Below the pieces are notes generated by a model that was not told the origin of the DNA, made no database searches, and was given only the letters and a program-made list of their open reading frames with translations. Positions 20,430 through 21,412 of a DNA stretch of 21,412 nt are shown here, piece by piece. Positions within the stretch are counted from its first letter, which is position 1; the number at the start of each line of letters is the position of its first letter. The stretch lies in the IMG/VR virus record IMGVR_UViG_3300030382_000762, positions 1-21,412 of that record; one strand, given 5' to 3'. The DNA is from a virus. The translations under genes and the position numbers were made by a program.

Positions 20430-21412
20430 ATGGCAATAACAGGAATAACATACGAACCCCAAGACTATAGAACGGTTTACAATCCTATTGAGTATGTGGC
20501 AACTTCAAATAAAACATCTGAAGATAGGTTTAAGTACATAGTAGAAGTATATGACGGAGCTACAAAGATAGGCACGTTAAAAATACCAGCAGACCCTTTG
20601 TTATATGGTAGAGCAGACGTTCAAGGAATAATGGAAAGTTATCTAACTAAGAATCTAGGAACTATAAATACAGCAGCTACAGGCGTAGCATTTGAAGATT
20701 GTAATAACTCATATAAAGAATTTACTATAAAATTTGGAGAGGAATATGAAGTATTAGGAGTATTAACTGTATTTATGACACCAGCTTATGATACTACATT
20801 AATTACTTTTAATGGGTGTTTACCTAATTATAGAGATGCTTTAAATTTTGTAGATTATCAAGTAGCAAACAAGTATTTAGATTATGTAGATAATTCAGCT
20901 ACAAGAAAATTTTTAACAAACGCAGCAATTGGAAGTAAGGGCAAAGGTCAAAAGGTAGAATTAACAGATAAAGGTTTTACTTATCTTTTAAACGATCACG
21001 CTTCAGATCCAATAACAGGATATGATATATCTACTTATAACAGTTCTGGAGTTATAATTGCAATTCATCAAATTAATAATACAATAGGAGCAGCAGCAAA
21101 GAAAATGCTTTTAATACCTACAGCGCCAGACAGTATTAATAATATAGATACTGCGACATATATAACAGGCGCACCAGCACAGCCTTTAATAACTTCAAGC
21201 GTAGCGGATTATTCAATTACTTTAAGGGGTGTAGGAGCAGCTTCAGAGACTATGTGGTTTACTGTAGATTCTGAATGTAGATATGAAGTAAGAAGATTAG
21301 AGTTCTTAAATTCATTAGGAGGTTTTGATACATTTAATTTTACTAAGGTTTCCAGAAAATCAGAAACAATTGAAAGAAAGTTTTATAAACAAAATGCTGA
21401 TAATATGGTAAG
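20430..21412 (+). CDS. Tail-type structural protein, 3' truncated
   Basis: The frame opens with MAITGITYEPQDYRTVYNPI at 20430 and is still open at the window end, giving 327 visible residues. It is strand-rich, with YIVEVYDGATKIGTLKIPAD, and a later segment MWFTVDSECRYEVRRLEFLNSLGGFDTFNFTKVSRK that resembles tail-associated structural proteins in Bacteroidota phages (the 'W/FLN.LGG.D.FNF' pattern). Codon use is like its neighbours. It follows the preceding gene by 3 bases. Its exact place (baseplate, distal tail or collar) cannot be told from this part. Confidence 0.55.
   Translation, partial: MAITGITYEPQDYRTVYNPIEYVATSNKTSEDRFKYIVEVYDGATKIGTLKIPADPLLYGRADVQGIMESYLTKNLGTINTAATGVAFEDCNNSYKEFTIKFGEEYEVLGVLTVFMTPAYDTTLITFNGCLPNYRDALNFVDYQVANKYLDYVDNSATRKFLTNAAIGSKGKGQKVELTDKGFTYLLNDHASDPITGYDISTYNSSGVIIAIHQINNTIGAAAKKMLLIPTAPDSINNIDTATYITGAPAQPLITSSVADYSITLRGVGAASETMWFTVDSECRYEVRRLEFLNSLGGFDTFNFTKVSRKSETIERKFYKQNADNMV

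Overview
This 21.4-kb, AT-rich window has every recognisable gene on the + strand. It looks like part of a tailed double-stranded DNA bacteriophage (or prophage) of a Bacteroidota host, most likely a marine flavobacterium. Three things support this. Portal, terminase, lysis, recombination and replication genes are all recognisable. Genes lack Shine-Dalgarno sites and start after A-rich leaders. The best promoter fits the Bacteroidota TTTG / TAnnTTTG pattern. No tRNA, rRNA, insertion sequence or CRISPR array was seen.

Layout. (1) 2-3133: end of the portal gene, two head-tail connector or tail-completion genes, a LamG-type adhesin-like protein and a small conserved gene. (2) 3130-4708: lysis block with small membrane proteins, a holin candidate, an L,D-transpeptidase-like cell-wall enzyme and an overlapping lipoprotein with the architecture of a unimolecular spanin. 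(3) 4708-6045: calcineurin-like metallophosphoesterase. (4) 6046-6196: early promoter region. (5) 6197-9749: small early proteins, a structured RNA candidate at 6558-6677, an annealing-type recombinase, a PD-(D/E)XK exonuclease, a helically phased repeat array and a single-strand-binding-like protein whose leader can form a pseudoknot. (6) 9751-12092: a ParB-like protein and a PP-loop (PAPS-reductase-like) protein, resembling the IbrB/IbrA pair. (7) 12300-16108: a structured leader, a DUF6291-like protein, a DnaB/RecA-type helicase, small membrane peptides, a NinG-like protein and an orphan DNA methyltransferase. (8) 16119-19054: a sigma-like regulator, small genes and terminase small and large subunits. 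(9) 19083-21412: a tail-assembly-chaperone-like gene with a -1 frameshift site, a virion-protein candidate and the start of a tail-type structural gene that runs off the end.

The main points for follow-up are three candidate structured RNAs (6558-6677, 9180-9224, 12311-12410), a cluster of CGT units spaced about one helical turn apart (9007-9120), the T TTT TTT frameshift site and the IbrB/IbrA-like pair. Terminase (right) and portal (left) lie about 17 kb apart with tail genes following terminase, so the gene order differs from the usual terminase-portal-head-tail order. All calls rest on reading the sequence and remembered family features; no search or folding program was run.
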